Below, one piece after another: positions 46,425 through 56,109 of a DNA stretch of 64,000 bases. The notes beneath the pieces were generated by a model, which was not told the origin of the DNA, did no database searches, and was given only the letters and a program-made list of their open reading frames with translations. This stretch comes from Burkholderia dolosa (GTDB lineage Bacteria > Pseudomonadota > Gammaproteobacteria > Burkholderiales > Burkholderiaceae), in the NCBI RefSeq assembly GCF_902499135.1, contig NZ_CABVPR010000032.1, forward strand, positions 1 through 64,000. Direction: 5' to 3'. The first letter of the stretch is position 1, and each line of letters begins with the position of its first letter. A program made the translations under genes and the position numbers.

Positions 46425-47360
46425 TCAACCGGCGTGGCGGGCGTCCAGCGCGTCGCGCGCGGTGCGGCATGCGGCCAGATCCCACGCCGCGCAGCCGACG
46501 GTCTTGAACAGCACCGGTCCGCGGCGCTCGAACGCGCCGCGCAGCACGTCGGCGAGCGACGCGACGTGCTGCCAGTCGACCTGCGCGACGATCAGGTCGC
46601 CGGCTTCGTGGCGCGCGCCGGCAGAATCGTCGACGACGAGCCGGCTCGCGCGCACGGTGTCCGCGTCGATTTCGGCGGCGTCGGCCGTGAATGCGCCGAC
46701 GCCGATCACCAGTCGTCCTTCGCGCGCCGCGTCGCGATAAACCGGCGTGCGGCTGGTCGTCAGCGTGACGACGACGTCGATCGCATCCGGAATCGCGTCG
46801 CCGTCGAGCGGCGCGAGCCGCGGCGCGTGTGCGCGGTGCGCGGCGCAGAACGCGGCCGCGCTGGCGGCGCTCGTGCCGCGCACGTGAAGGCGCGCGTCGG
46901 GGAAGATCGCCGCGAGCGCTTCCGCGTGGTTCGCCGCCTGCTTGCCGGTGCCGATCAGCAGAATGTCGCGCGGCGCCGCGCCATGCAGCGCGTCGATGCC
47001 GAGCGCGGTGACGGCGGCAGTGCGGCGGCCGGTCACCGTCGGCCCGTCGAGCACGAATTGCATCGCGCCGGTCGTCGCGTCACACGCGATCACCTGGCCG
47101 AGAATCGTCGGCAGCCCGCGCGCGGCATTGCCCGGACAGACGTTCACAAGCTTGTGGACCGCGAGATCGCGCGCGCTCGACGGCATCGACAGCATGACGC
47201 CGCCCGCCTGCAGCGGTACGACCAGACGCTCGGGGCTGACGATGTCGCCGGCCGCGTATTCGGGGACGGCTTGCCTGAGCGTCGCGAGCAGCGCCGGATA
47301 GTCGAGCAGGGCGGCCGTGTCGGCCGCGTCGAAAACGGGAGTCGGGGAAAGGGCGGTCAT
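46425..47360 (-). CDS. Ornithine cyclodeaminase/mu-crystallin family protein (pyrroline-2-carboxylate reductase-like)
   Basis: A 311-residue NAD(P)-dependent protein. The Rossmann loop IGTGKQAANH lies near 140, VHKLVNVCPGNAARGLPTI contains the conserved Lys, and GVGAFTADAAEID follows. The family includes ornithine cyclodeaminase, alanine dehydrogenase and delta-1-pyrroline-2-carboxylate reductase; the sequence style fits the last, which acts in hydroxyproline or lysine breakdown. It diverges from a FadR-type regulator. Confidence 0.82.
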   Translation of the reverse strand: MTALSPTPVFDAADTAALLDYPALLATLRQAVPEYAAGDIVSPERLVVPLQAGGVMLSMPSSARDLAVHKLVNVCPGNAARGLPTILGQVIACDATTGAMQFVLDGPTVTGRRTAAVTALGIDALHGAAPRDILLIGTGKQAANHAEALAAIFPDARLHVRGTSAASAAAFCAAHRAHAPRLAPLDGDAIPDAIDVVVTLTTSRTPVYRDAAREGRLVIGVGAFTADAAEIDADTVRASRLVVDDSAGARHEAGDLIVAQVDWQHVASLADVLRGAFERRGPVLFKTVGCAAWDLAACRTARDALDARHAG

Positions 47361-47520
47361 CGTGTGCGCCGGTCGCAGGGGTGAGGGAGGACGAGCACGG
47401 CACGCACCCGTCACGCAACTGCCGGATACCGCAAGGCCGGACAGTCTGGAGCGAATCTATACCAGTTCGTCCCATTACGGAACCCGGAAAAGCGCTCGAG
47501 CACGCGATTTTGGTTCTAAT

Positions 47521-47532
47521 ATCTGTCCAGAT
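47521..47532. promoter_or_regulatory. Palindrome ATCTG-TC-CAGAT
   Basis: A perfect 5-bp inverted repeat with a 2-base centre in the divergent region between the cyclodeaminase-like gene and the FadR-type regulator; it directly follows TGGTTCTAAT. It is a good candidate for the FadR-type operator. Confidence 0.5.
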
Positions 47533-47619
47533 GAACGGGGCGCACATCGACGGTCGAGCGTCCCGGTGCAGTGCGAACCCGTTCCACGTCGACGCCCGCG
47601 ACCGGGCAGGAGCCATACG

Positions 47620-48357
47620 ATGATGTCCGCCCGTCCCGAACCGCCCGAAGCCGATTTCAGGCCGCTGCAGATCTACGAGCAGGTTGCCGACAGGATCCGC
47701 GACGAGATTCGCGCCGGACGCTACGCGGCCGGCTCGCGGCTGCCGTCGGAGCGCGAGCTTGCCGCGCTGTTCCGGGTCGGCCGGCCCGCGGTGCGCGAGG
47801 CGATCGGCGCGTTGCAGAACGAAGGGCTCGTGATCACGAAGCGCAACTCGGGCACGTACGTCGTCGCGTCGCCGCTCGACGTGCTCGCGCGGCGCGGCGA
47901 CGCGCGCGATGGACCCGACGCGGACTTCAGCCCGACGTCGGCGCTCGACGTGCGGCTGATTCTCGAGCCCGCGATCGCGCGGCTCGCGGCCGCGCACGCG
48001 CGCGCCGATCCGGTCGCCGAACGCTATCTCGCGCAGATGGAAACCATCACCGACATCGACGATCCGCAGCAGCGCGCGCTGTGGAACGACAGCGACCGGC
48101 TCTTCCACCGGCAGCTCGCGCGGATGACCGGCGACGCGCTGATCGTGAAGATCGCCGATGAAGTCGCGAACACGATGGACCAGCCGCTGTGGAAGCGGCT
48201 GAAGGACGACGGAATCTACGACGCGCGGCGGATCCGGCTGTATGTGTCCGAGCACCGGCTGATCTACGAGGCGATCGTGTGCGGCGATGCCGATGCGGCC
48301 GCGTTCTATGTCGAACAGCATATTCGGCGCGTGCGTCGCGATATTGCGCCGAAGTAG
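47620..48357 (+). CDS. FadR/GntR-family (FCD) transcriptional regulator
   Basis: A 245-residue regulator: winged HTH at 18-85 (YEQVADRIRDEIRAGRY, LPSERELAALFRVGRPAVREAIGALQ in pieces) and an FCD domain with Asp/His metal ligands (DSDRLFHRQLARM, SEHRLIYEAI). AGGAG precedes the ATG pair. It is divergent from the pyrroline-carboxylate reductase-like gene, its likely target. Confidence 0.92.
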   Translation: MMSARPEPPEADFRPLQIYEQVADRIRDEIRAGRYAAGSRLPSERELAALFRVGRPAVREAIGALQNEGLVITKRNSGTYVVASPLDVLARRGDARDGPDADFSPTSALDVRLILEPAIARLAAAHARADPVAERYLAQMETITDIDDPQQRALWNDSDRLFHRQLARMTGDALIVKIADEVANTMDQPLWKRLKDDGIYDARRIRLYVSEHRLIYEAIVCGDADAAAFYVEQHIRRVRRDIAPK

Positions 48358-48706
48358 CCGCGGTGTCGCCGACGGCTCGTCTCGAACGCCGTCGGACCAA
48401 GCGACCGTTTTTGAACTGCCGGTATGGCGGCCACCGCGTGCACTACGTCGGCTTCGATGAAAACCGGCCGACGCGTGCGGCGCCGTGTGGCGCGAATGCG
48501 CATTCGGTCATCGTGACCGTTTCAGCGCGCGGAGCGCAGTTTCGCGATGTCGCGCATGCCGTTCCGGCCCGGCGCGCGCGCTCCGGCATGGCGCGCACTG
48601 CGAACGCGCAAGCATCCGCGCGCGCCGCGGTCGGGCTCCGGCCGCCCGCCGGTGCGCGCGCCGACTTTTGGTACGATGCACGCTTTCCAGCAGAGCCCCC
48701 ACCCGC
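48358..48706. other. Intergenic stretch before PBP1A
   Basis: No gene is supported. Short frames have no start signals or family features. A TACGAT at 48672 could be the -10 for the PBP gene. Nothing else recognisable. Confidence 0.5.
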
Positions 48707-51268
48707 GTGAATCGCCGAAACGTGTCGTCAGTGCGTGATTTCTGTGCCAAATGGATCGCGCGCGCCCAGCCCGTCGCGGCCGCCGCCGCCGTACCCGTCA
48801 AGCGTGTCCTGGCCGTCGCCTGGCGCCACGTGCGCTATCCGACGCGTCGCGGCGTACTGCTTGCCGTCGCCGCCGTCCCGGCGCTGTTCGCGTTGTACGC
48901 GCTCGCGCTCGTGCCGTTCACGCCCGGCATCGGCGACATCCGCAAGGCGCGCGTCGACCAGCCCGCGCAGGTGCTGTCCGCGGACGGCAAGCTGCTCGCC
49001 GAATTCAAGCCGTCGAACCGCGAATGGGTGCCGCTCAAGCAAATTTCGCCGCACATGGTCGACGCGCTGATCGCGACCGAGGACCACCGCTTCTACCAAC
49101 ATCACGGCCTCGACTGGAAGCGCACCGCGTCGGCCGCGCTGCACACGTTCTCGGGCGACCGCCAGGGCGGTTCGACGATCACGCAGCAGCTCGCGCGCAA
49201 TCTGTATCCGGACGAGATCGGCCGCGCGCCGACGCTCACGCGCAAGCTGAAGGAGGCGATCACCGCGCTGAAGATCGAGGCCGTCTACAGCAAGGACGAG
49301 ATTCTCGAGACCTATCTGAACACGGTGCCGTTCCTGTACAACGCGTACGGCGTCGAGATGGCCGCACGCACCTATTTCGACAAGTCGGCCGACGAACTCG
49401 ACGTGCTCGACAGCGCGACGCTCGTCGGGATGCTGAAGGGCAACAGCTACTACAACCCGGTGCTGAACCCCGAGCGTGCGCTGCAGCGGCGCAACACGGT
49501 GCTCGCGCAGATGGTGAAGTACGGCAAGCTGTCGGCCGCGCAGTTCGCGCAGCTGCAGCGCCGGCCGTTGCGGATCGACTTCGAGCGGCAGAAGGAGCCG
49601 CCGGGGCCCGCGCCGCACTTTGCGCAGCAGCTGCGCAAATGGCTGATCGCGTGGGCCGACCGCAACGACTACAACATCTATTCGGACGGGCTGGTCGTGC
49701 GTACGACGATCGATTCGCGGCTGCAGCAGATGGCGACGCAGGCGCTGACGCTGCACGCGAATCAGCTGCAGGGCATCGCGAACGCCGCGTGGAGCGGCCG
49801 CGACGGCTGCGGCACCGACAACGAAGTGTTCCGCACGTTCATGCGCGAGTCGCCGGAGTACAAGGCCGCGCAGGCGGCCGGCAAGGACGACGCGGCCGCG
49901 ATGAAGCAGCTCGCGGCCGACCATGGCTTCATGCGCGCGCTGTGCAAGACGAAGACGGACGTGCAGGCCGGCTTCGTCGCGATCGATCCGCGCGACGGAC
50001 AGATCCGCGCGTGGGTCGGCAGCCGCGACTTCGCGCGCGAGCCGTTCGACCACGTCGCGCAAGCGCGCCGTCAGCCGGGCTCGACGTTCAAGCCGTTCGT
50101 CTACGGCGCCGCGTTCGCGAGCGGGATGAAGCCGGACGATACGTTCGTCGACCAGCCCGTCGAGATTCCGCTGAAGGGCGGCGAGATCTGGCGGCCGAAC
50201 GACGACGTCCCGCCGAGCGGCAAGCCGATGACGCTGCGCGATGCGCTCGCGCTGTCGCGCAACCGGATTACCGCGCAGGTGATGGAGAAGGTCGGCCCGA
50301 CGGCGGTCGCGCGGCTCGCGCGCGACATGGGCGTACGCGAAAGCCCGCTCGAGCGCGTGCCGTCGCTCGCGCTCGGCACGAGCCCGGTGACGTTGAAGGA
50401 GATGGTCGCGTCGTACGCGACGATCGCCAACGACGGGCTGTACATCGAACCGCAGATGGTCACGCGGATCGAGGATCGCCAGGGCGACGTGCTGGCCGAA
50501 TTCGCGCCCGCGCCGCCCGAGCGCGCGCTCGACGCGGAAACCGACAAGGTGCTGCTCGACGTGATGCGCGACGTCGTGATCCGCGGCACCGGCAGCAGCA
50601 TCCGCACGCGCTTCGGCGTGCGCGGCGACGTGGCGGGCAAGACGGGCACGACGCAGGACAACGCGGACGGCTGGTTCATCCTGATGCAGCCGAGCCTCGT
50701 CGCCGGCGCGTGGGTCGGCTTCGACGACGGCCGCGTGACGCTGCGCAGCGATTACTGGGGGCAGGGCGCCCACAGCGCGCTGCCGATCGTCGGCGATTTC
50801 TTCCAGCGTGCGCAGCGCGCGCGCATCGTCGATACGAAAGCGAAATTCGACACCGAGCCGTCGCCGGGCTGGTTCGCATCGGTGCGCGAGCGCGTGACCG
50901 ACTTGTTCGGTGCGTGGGTCACGGCCGAACCGAACAAGGCGCCGGCGCCGGTCCGCGCGCAACGTGCGCCGCGGGCCGCGGACGCCGACGACGATGCGTC
51001 CGCCGCGAGCGCCGCATCGGCGCCGGAAGCCGCGTCCGACGGCATCGTCGAGGAATGGATTCCGGCGTCCGACGTGGCCGCATCGGCCGCCGCGCTGTCG
51101 GGTGCGTCGCAACCGCCGCTGCAATCGCCGCCGTCGCAGAGCGCGCCGCCGCCGGCGACGAACGGAAGCGGTACGACCGGCAGCGCACCGCCGGTCGTCG
51201 CGTCGCCGGCCGCACCGGCTGTGCCGTCGGCGCCTGCGTCGCCGGACGCCGCCAGCAGCGCCCAATGA
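48707..51268 (+). CDS. Penicillin-binding protein 1A (bifunctional glycosyltransferase/transpeptidase)
   Basis: An 853-residue class-A PBP. After a cytosolic tail and a membrane helix at 48-68, the glycosyltransferase domain starts with catalytic Glu125 in ATEDHRFYQHHGLDWKR and contains GGSTITQQLARN. The transpeptidase has Ser459-Thr-Phe-Lys462, SRN at 517-519 and KTGTT from 644. It polymerises and crosslinks peptidoglycan in the periplasm. About 150 C-terminal residues are low-complexity Ala/Pro/Ser. The GTG start at 48707 was chosen because it precedes the basic tail; a later GTG is possible. Confidence 0.93.
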   Translation: MNRRNVSSVRDFCAKWIARAQPVAAAAAVPVKRVLAVAWRHVRYPTRRGVLLAVAAVPALFALYALALVPFTPGIGDIRKARVDQPAQVLSADGKLLAEFKPSNREWVPLKQISPHMVDALIATEDHRFYQHHGLDWKRTASAALHTFSGDRQGGSTITQQLARNLYPDEIGRAPTLTRKLKEAITALKIEAVYSKDEILETYLNTVPFLYNAYGVEMAARTYFDKSADELDVLDSATLVGMLKGNSYYNPVLNPERALQRRNTVLAQMVKYGKLSAAQFAQLQRRPLRIDFERQKEPPGPAPHFAQQLRKWLIAWADRNDYNIYSDGLVVRTTIDSRLQQMATQALTLHANQLQGIANAAWSGRDGCGTDNEVFRTFMRESPEYKAAQAAGKDDAAAMKQLAADHGFMRALCKTKTDVQAGFVAIDPRDGQIRAWVGSRDFAREPFDHVAQARRQPGSTFKPFVYGAAFASGMKPDDTFVDQPVEIPLKGGEIWRPNDDVPPSGKPMTLRDALALSRNRITAQVMEKVGPTAVARLARDMGVRESPLERVPSLALGTSPVTLKEMVASYATIANDGLYIEPQMVTRIEDRQGDVLAEFAPAPPERALDAETDKVLLDVMRDVVIRGTGSSIRTRFGVRGDVAGKTGTTQDNADGWFILMQPSLVAGAWVGFDDGRVTLRSDYWGQGAHSALPIVGDFFQRAQRARIVDTKAKFDTEPSPGWFASVRERVTDLFGAWVTAEPNKAPAPVRAQRAPRAADADDDASAASAASAPEAASDGIVEEWIPASDVAASAAALSGASQPPLQSPPSQSAPPPATNGSGTTGSAPPVVASPAAPAVPSAPASPDAASSAQ

Positions 51269-51552
51269 CCGGCGTGCCTGCCGGATTGCACGGCGCGGCT
51301 GCCGGCCGTGCATCGACGATCGGAGCCTAAGGCGCCGCGAAAGCACCGCCGGTCCGCACTGGCCGATTCTGCACGCCGACGCCGCCAATCGTCAGACTAT
51401 TGGCGCCAATTCGCGCCGATTGTACGGCCTGCGTCAACAGTGAATTTGCGATTTAAGTATTTACCCTGATTGCCACCCCTCCTAGACTTTCACCCATGCG
51501 CAACGACATCCAGTCCGAAGCGCCCGACAAAACAACCCGGAGGTAACGCATC

Positions 51553-51882
51553 ATGAAATCGCTGATCAACGCAGTTGCACTGGCCGCCCTGGTCGCCGCA
51601 CCGGCCGTCTCGTTCGCCCAATCCAGCCAGCAGCCGGTGACGCGCGCGCAAGTACGCGCCGAACTGGTCCAGCTCGAACAGGCCGGCTACAACCCGAACG
51701 ACTGGATGCACTACCCGGAAAACATCCAGGCCGCGCAGGCGAAGATCGCTGCCGCGCAAAACGCCGGCGCGACGGTCGACGCAACCGGCTACGGCGCGAA
51801 CGCCGCAGCGGCATCGCAGTCGGGCCAGCGCGTCGTCGTGCCGGCCGCAGCCGATCGCTCGTCGGTCTACTTCGGTCACTGA
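51553..51882 (+). CDS. DUF4148 secreted protein
   Basis: A 109-residue DUF4148 protein: signal peptide 1-22 (ending SFAQ), core PVTRAQVRAELVQLEQAGYNPND and YPENIQAAQAKIAAAQ, and C-terminus DRSSVYFGH. CCGGAGGT precedes the ATG and a strong terminator follows, so it is a single-gene transcript. The function is unknown. It is related to the protein at 20926. Confidence 0.93.
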   Translation: MKSLINAVALAALVAAPAVSFAQSSQQPVTRAQVRAELVQLEQAGYNPNDWMHYPENIQAAQAKIAAAQNAGATVDATGYGANAAAASQSGQRVVVPAAADRSSVYFGH

Positions 51883-51933
51883 GCCGGCAGCCGCGCGCGG
51901 CGGCCTTCGAGGCCGCCGGAGCGACCGCAGCGG

Positions 51934-51966
51934 AAAACCCGCACGCTCGCGCGTGCGGGTTTTTTG
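51934..51966 (+). terminator. Rho-independent terminator after DUF4148 gene
   Basis: AACCCGCACGC pairs perfectly with GCGTGCGGGTT, followed by TTTTT; a short loop separates the arms. Confidence 0.9.
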
Positions 51967-52110
51967 CATCCGGCGGCACGCGCTGTGCGCGCCGCTGACA
52001 ATCGCGCGCGCGTACGCTAGCATCGCGGTCGGTGTCGCCGCGGCACCGGAGGGCGGCCAGTCCGGCACCGGATTTCCCCGACTTCGACGAACAACAAACA
52101 AGGAGTGTCC

Positions 52111-52521
52111 ATGCGTGTCTTGACGGGTCTGCTGTGTTCGCTGGCGTTGACGCTGGCGGCCGATATCGCGCATGCGCAGGCAAACTGCACGAGCGCGACC
52201 GACCAGGCGACGCTGACGGCCTGCGCCGATCGCGCATACAAGAAAGCCGATGCGGAACTGAACCGCACTTACCAGGCCGTGACCGCGCGCCTGCGCGATG
52301 CGCGGCCGCTTGCCGACAAGCTCGTGAACGCGCAGCGCGCATGGATCGCATATCGCGACGCCGAATGCCATTTCTCGAGCGCGAATGCGGAGGGCGGCAG
52401 CGTGTATCCGATGGTGATGTCGACCTGTCTCGAAGATCTGACCAAGGCGCGCACCGAAACGCTGAAGGGCTATCTGTCGTGCGAGGAAGGCGATCTCGCA
52501 TGTCCAGTGCCTGCCAGGTAA
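52111..52521 (+). CDS. LprI-type lysozyme-inhibitor family protein (DUF1311)
   Basis: A 136-residue exported protein: signal peptide 1-24 (ending AHAQ), then the LprI-domain blocks TACADRAYKKADAELNRTYQAV, LVNAQRAWIAYRDAECHFSS and MSTCLEDLTKARTETLKGYL (in pieces), with conserved Cys pairs. Some members inhibit lysozyme; that is not certain for this one. AAGGAG precedes the ATG at 52111. It is convergent with the response regulator. Confidence 0.88.
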   Translation: MRVLTGLLCSLALTLAADIAHAQANCTSATDQATLTACADRAYKKADAELNRTYQAVTARLRDARPLADKLVNAQRAWIAYRDAECHFSSANAEGGSVYPMVMSTCLEDLTKARTETLKGYLSCEEGDLACPVPAR

Positions 52522-52581
52522 GCGCGTCGTCCCGCAACCGCAACGTACCGGCAACGTACCCGCGGCCGCCGCCGTCCGCGC

Positions 52582-53229
52582 CTACACGTCGTCCGTTTCG
52601 TCGAGCAGCTTGTGCCGCAGCGCGTAACGTACGAGCGCGGCCTCATGCGGCATCTGCATCTTTTCGAGAATACGCGTCTTGTAGGTGCTGACCGTCTTCG
52701 CGCTCACGCACAGCGCCTGCGCGATTTCGGTCAGTGTCTGCCCGGCGGCGATTCTTCTGAACACGTCGAACTCGCGGTCGGACAGCCGCTGATGCGGCAG
52801 CGTATCGGCCGGCTCGTTCAGGCTCTGCGCGAACTGCTCGGCCATCGCGAGACTCACGTAGACGCCGCCGGACGCGACCTTCGTGACCGCGTCGACCAGT
52901 TCGGCGCTCGCGCTTTCCTTCGTCAGATAACCGGACGCGCCCGCGCGAAACGCACGGACCGCGTACTGCCGTTCCGCATGCATCGTCAGCACGAGCACGC
53001 GCAGCGCCGGTTTCTCGTCCTTGATCTGCTTGATCAGCTCGACGCCGTTGCGGCCCGGCATCGACAGGTCGAGCACGAGCACCTGCGCGGGCGTCGCACG
53101 CACGAGCGCGATCGTCGACGGCCCGTCGCACGCTTCGCCGGCTACGTCGAATCCGGTGGCGTTCCGGAGGATGTGCCGCAGACCGTCGCGCACGAGCGTA
53201 TGGTCGTCGGCGATGAGCACCTTGATCAT
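52582..53229 (-). CDS. NarL/FixJ-type response regulator
   Basis: A 215-residue regulator: receiver with Asp8/Asp9, phosphoacceptor Asp54 (LDLSMPGRNG), Thr82 and Lys104, then a LuxR HTH at 148-210 (LSDREFDVFRRIAAGQTLTEIAQALCVSAKTVSTYKTRIL in pieces). Its ATG overlaps the stop of the histidine kinase as ATGA, giving a coupled two-component pair. Targets are unknown. Confidence 0.95.
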   Translation of the reverse strand: MIKVLIADDHTLVRDGLRHILRNATGFDVAGEACDGPSTIALVRATPAQVLVLDLSMPGRNGVELIKQIKDEKPALRVLVLTMHAERQYAVRAFRAGASGYLTKESASAELVDAVTKVASGGVYVSLAMAEQFAQSLNEPADTLPHQRLSDREFDVFRRIAAGQTLTEIAQALCVSAKTVSTYKTRILEKMQMPHEAALVRYALRHKLLDETDDV

Positions 53230-55385
53230 GTGAGGGTGGGTTCCTGTTGAACGGCGCCGAGCGGAAGCGCGACGGCGATCGAGAAGCCGCGCGCGGGCGC
53301 GGTGTCGATCGTCACGGTGCCGCCCAGCATGTGCGCGCGTTCGCGAATGCCGATCAGCCCGAACGACTTGTCCTCGTGAGCCGGCCCGCCGGGCGCTGCG
53401 CCGCGGCCGTTGTCCGCGACGCGCAGTACGCACGATGCGTCGTCGACGTCGAGCCGCAGCTCGACGCGCGTCGCGTCCGCATGGCGCGCGACGTTCGTCA
53501 GCGCTTCCTGCACGATGCGGAACAGCGTGGTCGCGCCCGCGCTGCCGAACGCCAGGCCGCCGGTTTCGAGGCGGCGTTCGACGTCGATGCCGTAGCGGTT
53601 CGTGAAGTCGTTCGCGAGCCATTCGATCGCCGGCACGAGGCCGAGATCGTCGAGCATCACGGGCCGCAGGTCGGCGGCGATGCGCCGCACCGACGCGACC
53701 GTCGCATCGATCAGCCGGCGCATCCCGTGCAGATGCGACAGCACGTCGTCGTCGGGCTGCGCGCGGCCGCGCATGCGCAACTGCTGCTCGACGACCGACA
53801 GATCCATCTTCAGCGCGGTCAGCTGCTGGCCGAGATCGTCGTGCAGTTCGCGCGCGATGCGCGTCTTTTCCGCTTCGCGCACGTTCTGCAGATTCGCCGA
53901 CAGTTCGCGCAACTCCTCGCGCGACTGCTTCAGCGCGTTTTCCGCGCGCTGCCGCTCGGTGATGTCGCGCAGCATCACCGTATAGAGCTTGCCGGACGCA
54001 TCGCGGATCTGCGAGATCGACGCTTCGATCGGGAATTCCTCGCCGTTGCCGCGCAGCCCGAACAGCACGCGCTGGCGTCCCATCTGCCGTTCCGACACGC
54101 CGGTCACGCCGAACTGGTCGACGTGCTTCGCGTGCGCGGCGCGAAACCGCTCGGGAATGAAGCGCGACAGCGGCGCGCCGATCGCCTCCATCGCCGACAC
54201 GCCGAACACCTGCTCGGCCATCGGATTGAAGATCACGATCGTCTGCTTCTCGTCGATCGTGATGATCGCCTCCATCGACGAACGGATGATGCCCATCATC
54301 CGCGCCTCGTTCAGGATGCCGCGGCTGCCGGCCGCGGGATCGGCGGCGCGGAGCCGGCCGCGCAGCACCGCATGGACGAGCGCCGCGAACGCGAACGACG
54401 CGACCAGCCCGGCGGCGAGCACCGTGCCCGCCGCGCGCTGCGCGCCGGTCGCGCTCGGCCGGCCGTCCGCGGAATACGCGAGCGTCAGCACGGTGCCGCC
54501 GAAATTCAGTTCGTCGGTGCGGCGCAGCAGGTCCGGCGACGCCGACGCTTCGTCGGTCGAGGTTTCCGCGCTGACGATCGCGCGCGCGTTGCCCGGCGTG
54601 CCGACGCGCAGATCGAGCCCGCGCTCCGCGTCGAGCGCGCGTTCGACGAGACGGCGCGCGCTCAGCACCGCGAACAGCACGCCGTCGGCTGCCGGTTCGC
54701 GCGGGCCGCGACCGGCCACCGCGGTGTGCGGCAAGCCGGTCGCGGGGACGAACAACGTGAGCGGACGCGCGTCGCGCGACGTATCGTCGTCGGCCGGAAG
54801 GACGCCGAGCGCGACGTCGCCGGTCTGCAGCGCACGTGCCAGCGGCGCCGCATCGGACGGACCGAAGCGCACGACCGGCGAATTCGATGCGGGCGCACTC
54901 AGCGTCGCGGTCGCGAGCGGCCCGGCCGGCATCGGCTCGTTGCCGGCCAGTGCGCTGCGTATCGCGGGCGACAACGGCGCATAGCCGATCAGCCGAACCG
55001 ACGAACGGCCGCTGTCGAGGTCGAGCGTTTCCGCGTATCTGCGCCATCGATCGGACGTCATCTGCGGCACGACGGCGAACGCGCCGCGCGCGCTTTCGAG
55101 CATCGCTGCGCCGGCCTGCAATTCGTGGCGCAGCATCGCGGTCACGTGCGCGGTGCGGCGTTCGAAGCGCGTATGGAAAGCGGTCTGCCATTGTCCGCGC
55201 ACGAGCAGCGCGACGCCGAGCGACAGCGCTGCGCCGGCGAACAGCGCGACGACGCCGGCAGCAAGCGGCTGGCGTAACATGATCTGCAGACCGGCGGGCC
55301 TGCGGGTGTGCCGCGTCGGGGTGCCACTGGTGGTCATCGGATGGCCATTCGGGGGTCGGGGGTCGCTCGCGGCATTCGTGCGCAT
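53226..55385 (-). CDS. Sensor histidine kinase with CHASE and PAS domains
   Basis: About 720 residues from ATG 55385 (or 704 from ATG 55337; neither has a clear Shine-Dalgarno). Domain order: membrane helix, periplasmic CHASE domain (LRHELQAGAAMLESARGAF, VRLIGYAPL), second membrane helix, PAS domain (SMEAIITIDEKQTIVIFNPMAEQVFG, then PIEASISQI), HisKA_3 with the phospho-His in IARELHDDLGQQLTALKMDL, and a HATPase_c domain with DNGRG. CHASE domains sense small extracellular molecules; the ligand is unknown. It is coupled to the downstream response regulator and divergent from UspA. Confidence 0.9.
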   Translation of the reverse strand: MRTNAASDPRPPNGHPMTTSGTPTRHTRRPAGLQIMLRQPLAAGVVALFAGAALSLGVALLVRGQWQTAFHTRFERRTAHVTAMLRHELQAGAAMLESARGAFAVVPQMTSDRWRRYAETLDLDSGRSSVRLIGYAPLSPAIRSALAGNEPMPAGPLATATLSAPASNSPVVRFGPSDAAPLARALQTGDVALGVLPADDDTSRDARPLTLFVPATGLPHTAVAGRGPREPAADGVLFAVLSARRLVERALDAERGLDLRVGTPGNARAIVSAETSTDEASASPDLLRRTDELNFGGTVLTLAYSADGRPSATGAQRAAGTVLAAGLVASFAFAALVHAVLRGRLRAADPAAGSRGILNEARMMGIIRSSMEAIITIDEKQTIVIFNPMAEQVFGVSAMEAIGAPLSRFIPERFRAAHAKHVDQFGVTGVSERQMGRQRVLFGLRGNGEEFPIEASISQIRDASGKLYTVMLRDITERQRAENALKQSREELRELSANLQNVREAEKTRIARELHDDLGQQLTALKMDLSVVEQQLRMRGRAQPDDDVLSHLHGMRRLIDATVASVRRIAADLRPVMLDDLGLVPAIEWLANDFTNRYGIDVERRLETGGLAFGSAGATTLFRIVQEALTNVARHADATRVELRLDVDDASCVLRVADNGRGAAPGGPAHEDKSFGLIGIRERAHMLGGTVTIDTAPARGFSIAVALPLGAVQQEPTLT

Positions 55386-55638
55386 GCCTGAAACCGGCAA
55401 AACGCACACCGGTTGCACGCGACGTCTGTTTTTTCGAGACGAAATTGTGCGCGTTTTAAGCGTTTTTTGTAATAGGGCCGGTTGCGAATGCGTGAACCGG
55501 CGCGCGATGGACGCGGCAATCGCGGTCAATGCCGATCGCGCGGGCGCGGGCCGATGCGCGACGGAACCTGTTGCAGCGTGCAGTCAAATACGAGCCGGCG
55601 CGGCGCCATGCCGCGCGTGCCCGTTCGGAGGGCGGATC

Positions 55639-56109
55639 ATGTACCAGCGGATTTTCGTCGGGCTCGACGGCGGCCCGAGTGCGCGTGTCGCATTGAACGA
55701 GGCGATCCGGATCGCGGCGGCGTCCGGCGGCACGATCACGTGCGCGTATGTGGTCGAACGGCGGCCGCAGCTCGTCGATGTGGATGCAGGCTTCGCGGAA
55801 GCGCGGGACGACGACGCAGCCGCCATCGAAGCGGCGACGAGCGTGCTGGACGACGCGAAGGCGACGCTCGCACGACGCGGCGTGCCGGGCACGGTGCGCG
55901 CGCTCGACGCGTACGGCGACGACGTCGCGACCGTGCTGATGCGCACGGCGGCCGAACTGGACGCCGACCTGATCGTGCTCGGCACGAGCGGTCGCCACGG
56001 CTTGCGTCGGCTGCTGCTCGGCAGCGTCGCGGAGTCGCTGCTGCGGGCAGCCGATCGGCCGGTGCTGCTGGTCCGGCACGCCGAATCGGCCGCGTCGGCA
56101 GCGGCGTAG
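55639..56109 (+). CDS. Universal stress protein (UspA family)
   Basis: A 156-residue single-domain Usp. MYQRIFVGLDGGPSARVAL opens the fold; the ATP-binding motif GTSGRHGLRRLLLGSVAESLL near the C-terminus follows the G-x2-G-x9-G(S/T) pattern. It is divergent from the sensor kinase, so that pair may control it. GGAGGGC precedes the ATG. Confidence 0.92.
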   Translation: MYQRIFVGLDGGPSARVALNEAIRIAAASGGTITCAYVVERRPQLVDVDAGFAEARDDDAAAIEAATSVLDDAKATLARRGVPGTVRALDAYGDDVATVLMRTAAELDADLIVLGTSGRHGLRRLLLGSVAESLLRAADRPVLLVRHAESAASAAA

